In this document: in pieces, positions 8,680 through 17,922 of the stretch
Position numbering within the stretch: position 1 is the first letter of the stretch
Layout: every line of letters starts with the position of its first letter
Assembly: GCF_002860405.1 (NCBI RefSeq)
Contig: NZ_NMWV01000022.1
Location: forward strand, 1 to 58,028
Origin: Bifidobacterium imperatoris
GTDB taxonomy: Bacteria; Actinomycetota; Actinomycetes; Actinomycetales; Bifidobacteriaceae
DNA: 58,028 nucleotides
Direction: 5' to 3'
The notes under the pieces: generated by a model
The model's input: the letters and a program-made list of their open reading frames with translations, nothing else
What the model was told of the DNA's origin: nothing
Database searches by the model: none
Translations under genes and position numbers: made by a program

Positions 8680-9156
8680 TTAGTGACGCATATTGGCGTA
8701 GCGCATAGCACGCAACGCCTCACGCTTGTCTTGTTCCTCGCGCAGCGCCTGACGCTTGTCGAATTCCTTCTTGCCTCGAGCCAGCGCAATGGAAGCCTTA
8801 ACCCGGCCATCCTTGAAATACAGGCTCAGCGGCACAATGGTGTAGCCCTTGGCTTCGATGCCACGGGCCAGCTTGGTAATCTGCTGACGATGCAGCAGCA
8901 GCTTACGCTTACGCTTCGGGGCGTGATTATTCCACGTACCGTTCAGATATTCGGGAATATTGGCTCCTTCCAGCCACATCTCTCCGCGGCGATCAATGGA
9001 AATAAACGCTTCAGACAGTGAGGCACGCCCCTCACGCAGGGATTTCACCTCAGTACCAGTCAACGCAATGCCGGCTTCATACTTGTCTTCAATGGCATAG
9101 TCATGACGAGCCTTCTTATTTTGCACAATCAGCTTTTCACCGGTTTCCTTGGCCAT
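8680..9156 (-). CDS. smpB: SsrA-binding protein (trans-translation)
   Basis: Binds tmRNA and brings it to stalled ribosomes so that incomplete proteins are tagged and ribosomes released. The 158-residue length is normal. Family blocks are [31 protein letters not shown] at the N-terminus, then [23 protein letters not shown], where the C-terminal basic tail begins that enters the mRNA channel. A strong AAGGAGG lies before the ATG. It is the last gene of the ftsE-ftsX-hydrolase-smpB row, an order common in Actinobacteria; its own terminator follows. No tmRNA gene is recognisable in the window. Confidence 0.97.
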   Translation of the reverse strand: MAKETGEKLIVQNKKARHDYAIEDKYEAGIALTGTEVKSLREGRASLSEAFISIDRRGEMWLEGANIPEYLNGTWNNHAPKRKRKLLLHRQQITKLARGIEAKGYTIVPLSLYFKDGRVKASIALARGKKEFDKRQALREEQDKREALRAMRYANMRH

Positions 9157-9180
9157 AAGGTTTCCCTCCTTTCATTCAAT

Positions 9181-9210
9181 AATCCCCCTCCCAAGAATAG
9201 GAGGGGGATT
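9181..9210 (-). terminator. Hairpin terminator after the CHAP hydrolase gene
   Basis: Perfect 11-bp inverted repeat AATCCCCCTCC / GGAGGGGGATT with an 8-nt loop, between the hydrolase stop and smpB. There is only a short U/A stretch after it on the minus strand, so read-through into smpB is likely. Confidence 0.65.
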
Positions 9211-9279
9211 GTCTAGCTTAATAGCTTGTCCAGCTCACATATTCGCTATGAGCAGCTTAGGCGTTGCGCATACCGCGTA

Positions 9280-10617
9280 TCAGTGCACGTACCAATACGC
9301 GCTGGCGTTAGACAGCGTTCGCCAGCTGATCACGTATGCGCCCTTGACGTTCATTTCGGAAATCGTCACCGTGTTTCCGGAAACAGATTCCACTACCGCC
9401 ACATGGCCATACGTACCATCAGCGCCGGCAACGCCAGGCGGGAAGGACAATGCCGCACCCACCTGAGGCACATGATCCACACGCAAACCGTATCGAGGAG
9501 CATTCAGATACCATTCACCACCGTTGTGCAGGTAGGACGGCGTACCGATGCCCATTTCCTTACGGCGATTGTAGGCGTACCAAGTGCACTGGCCCGGGTA
9601 GTAACGGTTGCCGACATCACCATTCGAAGTGCCCTGGCCCGTGCTACCACCAGCCGAACTGCTGCCACCGGAAGACGTACCACCACTGGTGCCGCCACCA
9701 GTGCCACCACCACCTTGCTGACCATTGTTCACCTGCCCGCCGGCAGCAGCCTGTTCCTTGATGTACTGCTGGTTGTAGGAATCCACGCGGGAAGCCAGCA
9801 ACACCGTCTGAGCCGCCTGAGCCGCCTGCTGGTCCTTCAGGTTGGAAACCATCGAGGTCAGCTCGTTACGGCGCTGCTCACCTTCTTCACGAAGCTGTTC
9901 GAGAGCATCACGCTCACTCTGAGCATTTTCAGCAGCGGTTTGCGCCGCGGCCGACTTCTGATCAGCCTGCGTCTTCAGCGTGGCAATCTGCTTTTCGATG
10001 GCGGCAAGACGCTCGCCACGATTCTTAGATGTGCTCAAATCACTGGCAGCCGTAGAAGCAGCATTGGCCTCATTGCGAGACAATGCATCACGGGACTGCA
10101 TGGAATTGACGAAGTCCTGCGTGCTGCTGGCACCAGTAACCACGCTCATGACTTCGGACGTACTAGAACCATGCATGCTGTCTCGAGCAAGCTGAGCCAC
10201 AGCGGCATGCGCGTCATCATAGTCCTTGCCGGTTTGCTCAATCTGCTGCTCAAGCGTTTCCTTATCTTTTTGAGCAGCTTCGAGACGCTGAGCCGCAGCC
10301 TGAGCCTCTTCCTGAGCGGCGGCCGCATCGGCATTGGCCTGCGTAACCTTATCCTGAGCAGCAACGATCTTGTTGTTGGTCAGATCGTCCAGCTCCACGA
10401 TCTTGTTTGCAAGCTCGCTGCTGACACCTGCCAGCTGCGCTTTGAGCTGCGCCTCGCGTGCCACGGAAGCCGCATGCTGATTCTGCGCACTGACCAAATT
10501 GGAGTAGGTGCTCGCTTCAGCAGGCTGCGCAGGAGCCATCACCAATCCGGCCACGCAGCACATACCCGCCGTCAACGCTGCCAGCGCGGGCTTTATTGTG
10601 TTGGTCGTCTTATTCAT
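9280..10617 (-). CDS. Secreted coiled-coil CHAP-domain peptidoglycan hydrolase (PcsB-like)
   Basis: Predicted cell-wall hydrolase working with FtsEX at division, as PcsB, CwlO or RipC do elsewhere. From the ATG at 10617 (AAAGGA 11 nt upstream) it has 445 residues: a Sec signal peptide ending near AEAS at about 35, a long Ala/Gln/Glu-rich coiled coil at about 40-270, a Gly/Ser-rich linker at about 300-340 and a C-terminal CHAP domain. The CHAP catalytic Cys is in QCTWYAYNRR and the His in YGHVAVVES, both intact. It lies directly after ftsX on the same strand, supporting FtsX-dependent activation through the coiled coil. An upstream ATG at 10653 would put a polar stretch before the signal peptide and is less likely. 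Confidence 0.9.
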   Translation of the reverse strand: MNKTTNTIKPALAALTAGMCCVAGLVMAPAQPAEASTYSNLVSAQNQHAASVAREAQLKAQLAGVSSELANKIVELDDLTNNKIVAAQDKVTQANADAAAAQEEAQAAAQRLEAAQKDKETLEQQIEQTGKDYDDAHAAVAQLARDSMHGSSTSEVMSVVTGASSTQDFVNSMQSRDALSRNEANAASTAASDLSTSKNRGERLAAIEKQIATLKTQADQKSAAAQTAAENAQSERDALEQLREEGEQRRNELTSMVSNLKDQQAAQAAQTVLLASRVDSYNQQYIKEQAAAGGQVNNGQQGGGGTGGGTSGGTSSGGSSSAGGSTGQGTSNGDVGNRYYPGQCTWYAYNRRKEMGIGTPSYLHNGGEWYLNAPRYGLRVDHVPQVGAALSFPPGVAGADGTYGHVAVVESVSGNTVTISEMNVKGAYVISWRTLSNASAYWYVH

Positions 10618-10698
10618 GGACGAAAAGATCCTTTCATTGCCATACAAGTGCACACCATAACATGCGAATCTGAGAATGCATGCGGTGTTGCGCAGCGC

Positions 10699-11622
10699 TT
10701 ACGCTCTCAGATAACGCCTCAGCGAAATCGTGGAGGCAATCACCGACAGCAATACCGCGCCAAGTACCAGGAATGGCGAAATCATCAGCACTGTGAGCTG
10801 ATTCACATACGGAATCCATGTCACCGACTGTGCCAGCCATCCGGTGATGAACACACGAACGATGACCGAAAGCATCAGACAGGAGAGCACCGAACCCAGC
10901 AAGGATGCTATCGCCCCCTCCAAAATAAACGGCAATCGAATGGTCCAGTTGGAGGCTCCGACATATCGCATGATTTCGGTTTCCGTACGTCTGGAAGCTG
11001 CGGACATGCGAATCGTGGTTCCGGTCAGCAAGATGGCCACGAGCACCATCACGCCTGCCAGTACTGCAGTCACCGCGGTCGCACGGTTCAGCACGGCGAA
11101 CACCGGGTCGAAGATCTGCCGTTGATCGGTCACATCCTCCACGCCTTGCTTACCGGAAAGCACCTCGGCCACCACCTGATATTTGGTGGGATCCTTGAGC
11201 TTGAGCCACAACGAATCCTGCATATCATCCGCAGTGAGGGTTCGGCCTTGGAATTCGCCGTTTGGATACTGCTTGGTGAACGTGTTGTCGTAGAAATCCT
11301 GCTTGCTGACGTAATCAATTTTGGCGACTACATCATTGAGCTCATCGCGAATAGTCTTCTGCAAATCAGTGATTTCCTGAGCGGAAGGAGACTTGCCCGA
11401 AGCGCAGTTGGCGGACTGACTGGTGCCGTCCGGGCAGAGCCAGACCACAACCTCAACCTTGTCATACCAATCGCCTTTGGCCTTGGTAATCTGCGCCTGC
11501 GTCAGTACGGATGCGCCAATGAACAGGAAGGAAATGAACGTGACCAGCATCAGCGACAGCAGCATGGCCAGATTTCGACGCAGATTGGTCCATGTTTCAG
11601 ACAGGATGAATTGCGCACGCAT
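10699..11622 (-). CDS. ftsX: Cell-division protein FtsX
   Basis: Membrane partner of FtsE, 307 residues, in the divisome; it transmits ATP-driven movement to an extracellular wall hydrolase. The N-terminus MRAQFILSETWTNLRRNLAMLLSLMLVTFISFLFIGASVL contains the typical start and first span. A large extracellular loop (about residues 45-185) follows, containing two Cys (PDGTSQSANCASG is one site), then three spans in the FtsX/MacB domain near 187-207, 235-260 and 275-298. The start is 6 bp after the ftsE stop, so the two are translated together. The adjacent CHAP hydrolase is the expected target. Confidence 0.95.
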   Translation of the reverse strand: MRAQFILSETWTNLRRNLAMLLSLMLVTFISFLFIGASVLTQAQITKAKGDWYDKVEVVVWLCPDGTSQSANCASGKSPSAQEITDLQKTIRDELNDVVAKIDYVSKQDFYDNTFTKQYPNGEFQGRTLTADDMQDSLWLKLKDPTKYQVVAEVLSGKQGVEDVTDQRQIFDPVFAVLNRATAVTAVLAGVMVLVAILLTGTTIRMSAASRRTETEIMRYVGASNWTIRLPFILEGAIASLLGSVLSCLMLSVIVRVFITGWLAQSVTWIPYVNQLTVLMISPFLVLGAVLLSVIASTISLRRYLRA

Positions 11623-11628
11623 GACTTA

Positions 11629-12789
11629 CTACTCCCCCTTCTTGTCAGCGTCAGCGGTACTCGTATCAGATGGTGCGGGTGTAGCCTCAGCAGTAGACCG
11701 CTGAGCCGGAGGTGCAGGAGGAGCTGGCGGAGCCGGAGGTGCCAGCGGCGCGGCTTCCTGAGTTTCCGGCACACGCGGCGGAGCGAATCGAGAATCATCA
11801 CGCTCATTGGAGGAAACCGCGGCATCATCAGCCGTATCTTTCAGCGGATCGAAAGCCTGCGTTTGTTCCATTGCGGCAGCCTGCTCATCGAGCGGCAGCC
11901 CCTTGCCCCAAGTCAACGTATCTTCAATCGGCGCAAACGTTTCACCATAACGGCCTGTGCGGCCGGAATGCACCGAGTTCGCCAAACGGGCGATGCCTTC
12001 GGACGGCCCCTCCCCCATGTCAATGGCAGCGCGCGTTGGAACAGTAATGTGATTCGCCTTATCGGAGCGCGCCTCAACCTCGGCATCCGGGAAGAACAAC
12101 GCGGAATCATAGGAACCATGAGCCTCGTCACGCACAATCTTGCCATTATGTAACTCCACCACACGTTTGCGCATCGAGTTCACGATTTCCTCGTTATGCG
12201 TGGCCATCACCACGGTGGTACCGGTGCGGTTGATGGAATCCAGCACCTCCATAATGCCGAGCGATGTGGTCGGATCAAGGTTGCCGGTGGGCTCGTCGGC
12301 CAGCAAAATCTGAGGATGATTCACATACGCGCGAGCGATGGCCACACGCTGCTGTTCACCGCCGGAAAGCTCATGCGGATAATTCTTTTCCTTGCCGGTT
12401 AAGCCCACGGTATCGAGCACTTTAGGAACCAGCGATTTGATGGTCGAACGGCGAGTGCCAATCACCTCAAGCGCGAATGCCACGTTCTCCCAGACCGTCT
12501 TATTGTTCAGCAGCTTGTAGTCCTGGAACACAAAGCCCAAAGAACGGCGATACTGCGGCACCTGACGGTTCGTAATGCGTCGCAAATCATTACCGGCCAC
12601 GCGAATCTCACCGCTGGTGGCCTCCTCTTCGCGCAGCAGAAGACTCAATAATGTGGTTTTACCTGAACCAGAAGCACCCACCAGGAACACGAAATCGCCG
12701 CGCTCAATATCAAGACTGATATTGTCCAGCGCCGGACGCGTACCCTTAGGGTAGATCTTGGACACTTTGTCCAGTGAGATCAATGCCAT
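11629..12789 (-). CDS. ftsE: Cell-division ATP-binding protein FtsE with long C-terminal extension
   Basis: Cytoplasmic ATPase of the FtsEX complex. Walker A GASGSGKT at 38-45, signature LSGGEQQR at 141-148 and Walker [10 protein letters not shown] at 162-170 are intact, and the [13 protein letters not shown] block is typical of FtsE. The usual protein ends near residue 225-230; here about 155 further residues follow. They are acidic and disordered-looking, then end in a run of four APP repeats and a Ser/Thr/Ala-rich tail. The extension has no visible fold and may bind other division proteins. FtsX follows at 6 bp. Confidence 0.93.
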   Translation of the reverse strand: MALISLDKVSKIYPKGTRPALDNISLDIERGDFVFLVGASGSGKTTLLSLLLREEEATSGEIRVAGNDLRRITNRQVPQYRRSLGFVFQDYKLLNNKTVWENVAFALEVIGTRRSTIKSLVPKVLDTVGLTGKEKNYPHELSGGEQQRVAIARAYVNHPQILLADEPTGNLDPTTSLGIMEVLDSINRTGTTVVMATHNEEIVNSMRKRVVELHNGKIVRDEAHGSYDSALFFPDAEVEARSDKANHITVPTRAAIDMGEGPSEGIARLANSVHSGRTGRYGETFAPIEDTLTWGKGLPLDEQAAAMEQTQAFDPLKDTADDAAVSSNERDDSRFAPPRVPETQEAAPLAPPAPPAPPAPPAQRSTAEATPAPSDTSTADADKKGE

Positions 12790-12843
12790 ATCCGTTTTCC
12801 TTTGTGTTTCCCTTGTATTGCCAGTGCTGTAAGCGGTATTGCA

Positions 12844-12864
12844 GGCTCCCCGATAAGGGGAGCC
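12844..12864 (-). repeat. GC-rich hairpin, GGCTCCCC/GGGGAGCC type
   Basis: Perfect 8-bp stem around GATAA between prfB and ftsE, without a U-run on either strand. The stem resembles the arms of the larger element at 17923-17970, so it may be a remnant of the same dispersed repeat family or a weak terminator of prfB. Confidence 0.55.
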
Positions 12865-12932
12865 ATAACCAATACTCGCTGCAGTTTTTTAGCAGATCTG
12901 GACAGGTTTTCGGAGAGTACCGATTGCTCTTC

Positions 12933-14057
12933 TTACTCTTCGGATTCAGCCTGACGGCGCTGCTCGTGACGCCAACGGATGCCAGCCTCGATAAAGCCGT
13001 TGATGTCGCCATCGAACACGGCCTGGGTCTGGCTGGTTTCGTAACCAGTGCGCAAATCCTTGACCATCTGGTACGGGTGCAACACGTAGGAACGCATTTG
13101 ATCACCCCAGCTGGCCTTGATATCGCCGGCAAGCTCCTTCTTCTTCTTGGCTTCCTCCTCGTGGCGCAGCACCAACAGTCGAGACTGGAGCACAGCCATA
13201 GCGGAGGCACGGTTCTGAATCTGGGAACGCTCATCCTGCATAGTCACCACAATGCCGGTGGGCAAGTGGGTGATGCGCACAGCGGAGTAGGTGGTGTTCA
13301 CACCCTGACCGCCAGGACCGGAGGAGCAGTAGGTATCCACGCGAATATCCGTATCCGGAATATCGATGTGATCGGTGGCCTCAACCAGCGGCACCACTTC
13401 CACAGCGGCGAAGCTGGTCTGGCGGCGGCCCTGATTGTCGAATGGGGAGATGCGCACCAGACGATGTGTGCCGCCTTCCACGGAAAGTCGACCGTATGCG
13501 TACGGAGCGTCCACCTGGAAGGTAGCGGACTTGATGCCGGCTTCTTCAGCGTAGGAAGTATCCATCACCTTGGCCTTAAAGCCATTACGCTCGCAATAGC
13601 GCAGGTACATGCGCAGCAGCATCTGTGCGAAGTCCGCAGCATCCACACCACCGGCACCGGAACGAATGGTAACCACGGCGGAACGCTCATCGTATTCACC
13701 GTCGAGCAGGGTTTGGATTTCCATCTGATCGAGGTCCTGCTGGATTGCGCCGATTTCGTTCTGCGCGTCCTCCAACGAATCCTGATCGCCTTCCTCACGA
13801 CCAAGCTCCACGAGCGTTTCCACATCGTCAATACGCTGGGATGCAGAGTTCAGGCGCTTGAGCTGAGATTCGGTAGCGGAAAGCTTGCTGGTCACCTTCT
13901 GCGCGTTTTCGGGATCATCCCACAAGCCCGGGGCTGCTGCCTGAGCCTCGAGTTCCTTAATCTCGGCCTTGAGTCGGTCCACGTCCAACGCCTTGGCGAT
14001 GGAATCATACTTAGCGCGGGCCTCGCCGATTGCCTGGGTAAAGTCAAATTCTGCCAT
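12933..14057 (-). CDS. prfB: Peptide chain release factor 2
   Basis: Releases finished proteins at UGA and UAA. The tripeptide selectivity motif is SPF (residues 204-206), which marks RF2 rather than RF1, and the catalytic GGQ is at 249-251. Length is 374 residues in a single uninterrupted frame from the ATG after AAGG, so the programmed +1 frameshift known from Escherichia coli is absent, as expected in Actinobacteria. An alpha-helical N-terminal domain (about 1-110) precedes the core. It sits upstream of ftsE, the order seen in several Actinobacteria. Confidence 0.97.
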   Translation of the reverse strand: MAEFDFTQAIGEARAKYDSIAKALDVDRLKAEIKELEAQAAAPGLWDDPENAQKVTSKLSATESQLKRLNSASQRIDDVETLVELGREEGDQDSLEDAQNEIGAIQQDLDQMEIQTLLDGEYDERSAVVTIRSGAGGVDAADFAQMLLRMYLRYCERNGFKAKVMDTSYAEEAGIKSATFQVDAPYAYGRLSVEGGTHRLVRISPFDNQGRRQTSFAAVEVVPLVEATDHIDIPDTDIRVDTYCSSGPGGQGVNTTYSAVRITHLPTGIVVTMQDERSQIQNRASAMAVLQSRLLVLRHEEEAKKKKELAGDIKASWGDQMRSYVLHPYQMVKDLRTGYETSQTQAVFDGDINGFIEAGIRWRHEQRRQAESEE

Positions 14058-14304
14058 CGTGTTTTACCTTACTGTTGATTCTTGAAAGTTCCTTGATGCC
14101 ACGTCCTTGTTGACAGCCTGTGCACATTCCGTCGCCAAACATTGCTTGTTGATGATGTCTGGCGCTATTGCCGCGGCAGTAAATGCTTATGATTTCGATT
14201 GTCCAGCATCGGCCAGTGATGCTTGTTGTGTTCCGCTGACCGCGCAATTCGAATCATTAGGCATCAGACGTGAAAGCCGCAAGCACGAATGCGCACAGGC
14301 AGCG

Positions 14305-14436
14305 TCAAAGTCCAGCGTAAATTGCCGGGATAACCAGGGAGCCAAGCATGGCCACAGCTATGACAACGCACACCACGCGCACCATAGTGCGGCGGCGGTT
14401 CTCACGCTGCTGACGGCTGTCCTGATACTCACTCAC
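14305..14436 (-). CDS. Small single-span membrane protein, 43 residues
   Basis: A short frame starting at GTG (14436) and ending at TGA (14305). It encodes a charged N-terminus (SEYQDSRQQRENRRR) followed by one hydrophobic span of about 23 residues (VRVVCVVIAVAMLGSLVIPA) and a very short tail ending YAGL. The N-terminus would stay in the cytoplasm. A good promoter lies directly in front, with the -10 ending only 9 nt before the GTG, which would give a leaderless or nearly leaderless mRNA; no Shine-Dalgarno is visible. I do not recognise a family and assign no function. The amino-acid pattern, promoter and stop argue for a real gene. Confidence 0.6.
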   Translation of the reverse strand: MSEYQDSRQQRENRRRTMVRVVCVVIAVAMLGSLVIPAIYAGL

Positions 14437-14445
14437 GAGGTCAGA

Positions 14446-14473
14446 AGTATAAACGAATCCTCAGACCTGTCGA
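14446..14473 (-). promoter_or_regulatory. Promoter of the small membrane protein gene
   Basis: On the minus strand TCGACA (14473-14468, five of six matches to the sigma-70-type -35) is followed after 16 bp by TATACT (14451-14446). The expected start of transcription falls within a few nucleotides of the GTG start codon. Confidence 0.55.
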
Positions 14474-14578
14474 GGAATCCAACATCACCCTATCAACGCA
14501 TAATTGTGCAGCTTTGCATACAGAGTATTCATGGTCTCAATCGCACACCACTTTGTGCCGATGCCCATTCACCCTTGG

Positions 14579-14658
14579 CTGTAGGTTTTTCAACGTTGAC
14601 TGTAGGAAATTGAACGAAAAACGTTCAAAACCCTACAGCAGTGTTCAAAAACCTACAG
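14579..14658. repeat. Nested inverted repeat of four CTGTAGG units
   Basis: Two forward units (14579-14594 and 14600-14616) and two inverted units (14622-14638 and 14643-14658) lie symmetrically around an AAAAA centre. The outer pair, CTGTAGGTTTTTCAAC and GTTCAAAAACCTACAG, differ at one base; the inner pair match at about 14 of 17. Neighbouring units are offset by 20-21 bp, two helical turns. It lies 40 bp beyond the def stop. It could be a terminator, a protein-binding array or a small non-coding repeat element. Confidence 0.7.
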
Positions 14659-14697
14659 TCATGGCGATCATGGTGATGTTGAGGTAGGGTGATCGGT

Positions 14698-15351
14698 TTA
14701 CAGCGCGAAACCGAGCTCTTCGGCGGCCTCGGTGGGCACTGGGTCGTTGCACCAGTAGTCCTCGAGGTTCTCGTAGGTGGTCAACGAGCGAATCTCCGCG
14801 CGATCAATGTAGAGTTCGCCGCTCAAATGATCGGTTTCATGCTGGAAAATACGTGCCGGCCAACCATGCAGACGCTCCTTGTGACGGTTGCCGTCCTCGT
14901 CATCCCATTCAGCATCGATATCAAGCCAACGCTTGCGCACAGCCTGGTAGCCATCAAAGCTCAGGCAGCCCTCATAGAAGGATGCGGTCTTGTCGCTGGC
15001 GGGCGTGTACTTGGGGTTGATGATCACATGGAAGGGGAATTCCGCGATTTCACGCGGATCGTCCTCATCGTCACGTACATGATCCTCGACCACAGCAAGC
15101 GCCAGGCCAAGACCAATCTGGGTGGCGGCAAGACCCACGCCCGGAGCTTCGAGCATCGTGGTGTGCATCGTGTCGATGAGCTTGTCCAGCGTGCGCTTGG
15201 AGAGCTGGCCATTGTAGGCCATAGTCTGTTGGCGCAGTACCGGTTCGCCGGCCTGCACAATGGGCAGAATCTTCTCCTTGCCGCCGGTTTTGATGAGCTG
15301 CTCAACGATACGGTTGAGTTCGAGATCGACTTTGGTGCTCTTTCCAAACAT
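14698..15351 (-). CDS. def: Peptide deformylase
   Basis: Metalloenzyme that removes the formyl group from new proteins. All three signature motifs are present: GVGLAATQ at 71-78, EGCLS with the metal-binding Cys at 129, and HETDH at 171-175 with two His ligands and the catalytic Glu. At 217 residues it has an acidic insertion (DDEDDP, about 94-99) typical of the longer actinobacterial type. AAAAGGA precedes the ATG by 6 nt. It follows glmM by 37 bp and is probably co-transcribed with it. Confidence 0.96.
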   Translation of the reverse strand: MFGKSTKVDLELNRIVEQLIKTGGKEKILPIVQAGEPVLRQQTMAYNGQLSKRTLDKLIDTMHTTMLEAPGVGLAATQIGLGLALAVVEDHVRDDEDDPREIAEFPFHVIINPKYTPASDKTASFYEGCLSFDGYQAVRKRWLDIDAEWDDEDGNRHKERLHGWPARIFQHETDHLSGELYIDRAEIRSLTTYENLEDYWCNDPVPTEAAEELGFAL

Positions 15352-15388
15352 ACGGGTTCCTTTTGCGGGATTTCCTTTGCGGAAGGGA

Positions 15389-16777
15389 CTACTTCAGTGC
15401 AAGCTCTTCGGCCACGATCTTGGCCAGACGCGTGCACACTTCGTCGGCATAAGCCTGGGTGGCAGCCTCGGCCATCACGCGCACGAGCGGCTCGGTGCCG
15501 GAGGGGCGCAGCAGCACGCGGCCGGAATCGCCGAGCAGCTCTTCTTCGTGAGCCACGGCCTCCTGAATGCGCTTGTTGGTGGAAGCTGCCTTCTTGTCCA
15601 CGTTCGGCACGTTGATCAGGGTTTGCGGCAGCTGCGGGAAGTCGGCGGCAAGTTCCTTCAAGCTCTTGCCGGACTTGACGACTTCGTTGCACAGGGTCAG
15701 CGCGGTCAGAGTGCCGTCGCCGGTGGTGGCGAATTCGCGGTTGATCACATGGCCGGACTGTTCACCGCCGAGCGAGTAATCACCCTTGAGCATTTCCTCG
15801 AGCACGTAACGATCGCCCACGGAGGTCTCCACGGTCTTGATGCCCATATCTTTCAGGGCGAGTTTCAGGCCAAGGTTGCTCATCACGGTGACCACGAGCG
15901 TATCGTGCTTGAGCTTGCCTTCGCGCTTCTTGGCGCGGGCCAGGATGCCCATGATCTGATCGCCGTTGACCATATTGCCGTCTTCGTCCACGGCAAGGCA
16001 GCGATCGGCATCGCCATCGAAGGCAACACCCATTACGGCATCGGTGGCCTTGACCATCGCCTGCAGCTGTTCAGGATGAGTGGAGCCGGCATTCTTGTTG
16101 ATGTTGTAGCCGTCCGGGGATGCGTTAATCACAATTACATCGGCACCAGCGCGGCGCAGAGCCTCAGGAGCCACCACGGAAGTGGCGCCGTTGGCGCAAT
16201 CGGCCACAATCTTCAAGCCCTTCAGCGGCTTCGGCTGGGTTTGATCGTCGTTAAGCGGAGCGATGGTGGAGACCAGATGGTCGATGTACAGGTTGGTAGC
16301 CGTGGTCTGATCGTGGCTCACGCGGCCCACGCCGGCACCGGTCGGACGCTCCCAATCCTGGCCAAGCACAGCCTCGATTTCGTCTTCCTTCTGATCAGGC
16401 AGCTTGAAGCCGCCACGGGCGAAGAACTTGATGCCATTGTCCGGCATCGGATTGTGGGATGCGGAAATCACGGCGCCCATTTCCACATTGAGCACGCTGG
16501 TCAGGTAAGCCACGCCCGGAGTGGGGATAATGCCAGCGTCAATCACGTCAAAACCACCGGCAGACATGCCTGCAGCAAGCGCAGAAGCCAGAAAATCGCC
16601 GGAAACTCGGGTATCGCGACCCACGAGCGCACGGCGACGGCCCTCAGGCTGGTCATCCTTTGTGCCAGCGTCGCCCAGCACACGCACAGCCGCATCTCCC
16701 AAATCAAGTGCCAAGCGCGCGGTCAAATCCTTGTTGGCTAGTCCTCGAACACCATCAGTTCCAAACATTTTCGGCAT
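15389..16777 (-). CDS. glmM: Phosphoglucosamine mutase
   Basis: Converts glucosamine-6-phosphate to glucosamine-1-phosphate, the step after GlmS on the way to UDP-GlcNAc. The active-site loop ISASHNPMPDNGIKFF holds the phosphorylated Ser at residue 107. The metal loop DGDADRCL, the sugar loop GGEQSGH and the C-terminal phosphate-binding loop RPSGTEPLVRVM are all intact. Length 462 is slightly above the common 445-450. The chosen ATG (MPKMFGTDG) is preceded by AAGGA at 10 nt. glmS lies elsewhere in this window in another operon. Confidence 0.97.
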   Translation of the reverse strand: MPKMFGTDGVRGLANKDLTARLALDLGDAAVRVLGDAGTKDDQPEGRRRALVGRDTRVSGDFLASALAAGMSAGGFDVIDAGIIPTPGVAYLTSVLNVEMGAVISASHNPMPDNGIKFFARGGFKLPDQKEDEIEAVLGQDWERPTGAGVGRVSHDQTTATNLYIDHLVSTIAPLNDDQTQPKPLKGLKIVADCANGATSVVAPEALRRAGADVIVINASPDGYNINKNAGSTHPEQLQAMVKATDAVMGVAFDGDADRCLAVDEDGNMVNGDQIMGILARAKKREGKLKHDTLVVTVMSNLGLKLALKDMGIKTVETSVGDRYVLEEMLKGDYSLGGEQSGHVINREFATTGDGTLTALTLCNEVVKSGKSLKELAADFPQLPQTLINVPNVDKKAASTNKRIQEAVAHEEELLGDSGRVLLRPSGTEPLVRVMAEAATQAYADEVCTRLAKIVAEELALK

Positions 16778-16917
16778 ACTATTGCATCCTTCACTTGAGC
16801 GGTCTGATACCGTCTCGTTCTATAACGAGCACTATGGTAATCGGCTCAGCGCACGATGTCATACTGATTGACACATTGCTGCTCAATTCGGTTGCATTTG
16901 CTCGCGATAATCACGCT

Positions 16918-17811
16918 TCAGTAAGTCTTGAGCGCCAAATCGATGGTGAGCACGATGCCGGCGACCACGGCGGCGGCACGCATAATATTCGCGGGTATCT
17001 TGCGGGTGATGGGAGGAGCGATGTAGCCACCGATGAAGCAGCCGATGCACAGCATGATGGCAGCTGGCCAATCAACTGCACCGCGCACAATGAACACCAC
17101 GGATGCGGTAATGTTCGCACCGGTACCAATCAGGGTTTTCAGTGCGTTGATTTTGTGGAATGGTCCGATTTTAGCGGCATCGAGTACGGCGAGCGCGCAA
17201 GTGCCAGCGCCAGCACCAAAGTAGCCGGAATAGATGGCCACGGCCCACACGCCGATCCACACCCACCACGAGTCTTTGTTCATTGGCTGCACAGGCTGGT
17301 CAACGGGAAGTCTGGCCGCGCGGTCCTCGGCCTTGTGCTGTTCAGCAATCGGTTCTGTTTGAGTGGCTTGCTCGGCGGCATTCATATGGTTCAGTTGGGC
17401 TGCAGCATCAGCGGCCGCCTGCTTGGCCTGCATGCGTCCGCGAGGATTGACTGCAATGATGAGCGAGCTGAACAGAATCAGCGCGGGAGCCGCAAATTCA
17501 AAGACTTTCGGATCAAGTTCCAGCAGCAAATATGCGCCGATCACACCACCGATAGCACCAATGGCCACATAGGTGATAACGCGCAAAGTCTGGCCTTTCA
17601 GCTCACGATGCGCCCCCATCACGCCGCCAATGCCCGTACCGACCACACCGACCGTATTCGAAGCGTTAGCAAGCACTGGCGGGATGCCGAACGCAAGCAA
17701 CGCCGGGTAAGAAACCAGCGAGGATGCGCCTACCGCATATCCCACGAATCCGGCTCCAATACCGGCGAGCAGAATCAGCAATAGTGAGAGTATGGAAAAA
17801 CCCGCAATCAT
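16918..17811 (-). CDS. TauE/SafE-family membrane permease
   Basis: Predicted anion exporter of the former DUF81 family, whose studied members move sulfite, sulfoacetate or related organosulfur anions. From the ATG at 17811 (AAGG 8 nt upstream) it has 297 residues with about eight membrane spans in two repeats. The first repeat opens with LLILLAGIGAGFVGYAVGASSLVSYPALLAFGIPP and the second with the matching YSGYFGAGAGTCALAVLDAAKIGPFHKINALKTLIG, the typical family repeat. Between them lies a charged cytoplasmic loop of about 60 residues rich in Ala, Gln and Glu. The substrate cannot be told; no sulfur genes are nearby. Confidence 0.88.
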   Translation of the reverse strand: MIAGFSILSLLLILLAGIGAGFVGYAVGASSLVSYPALLAFGIPPVLANASNTVGVVGTGIGGVMGAHRELKGQTLRVITYVAIGAIGGVIGAYLLLELDPKVFEFAAPALILFSSLIIAVNPRGRMQAKQAAADAAAQLNHMNAAEQATQTEPIAEQHKAEDRAARLPVDQPVQPMNKDSWWVWIGVWAVAIYSGYFGAGAGTCALAVLDAAKIGPFHKINALKTLIGTGANITASVVFIVRGAVDWPAAIMLCIGCFIGGYIAPPITRKIPANIMRAAAVVAGIVLTIDLALKTY

Positions 17812-17922
17812 CCTCGTATCCTTCGCTTGTTCAGGCCGGCGCATTGCCAGCCTTGAGCGAGGATACGCTGTTGAGGATTGCTTGCGGGTTTTCTTTTGGT
17901 ATGTGGACTGCTGCTCTGGGGC

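Noticed and set aside
9157..9180. tmRNA next to smpB
   Set aside because: No tRNA-like ends or tag-peptide frame near smpB; the gaps are too short.
9226..12153. 975-codon plus-strand frame opposite the hydrolase, ftsX and ftsE
   Set aside because: It crosses three well-supported genes and intergenic hairpins; the product is Arg/His/Cys-rich with no fold.
14058..14120. Possible programmed frameshift at the start of prfB
   Set aside because: The full RF2 sequence is in one frame from a normal ATG; no in-frame UGA near the start.
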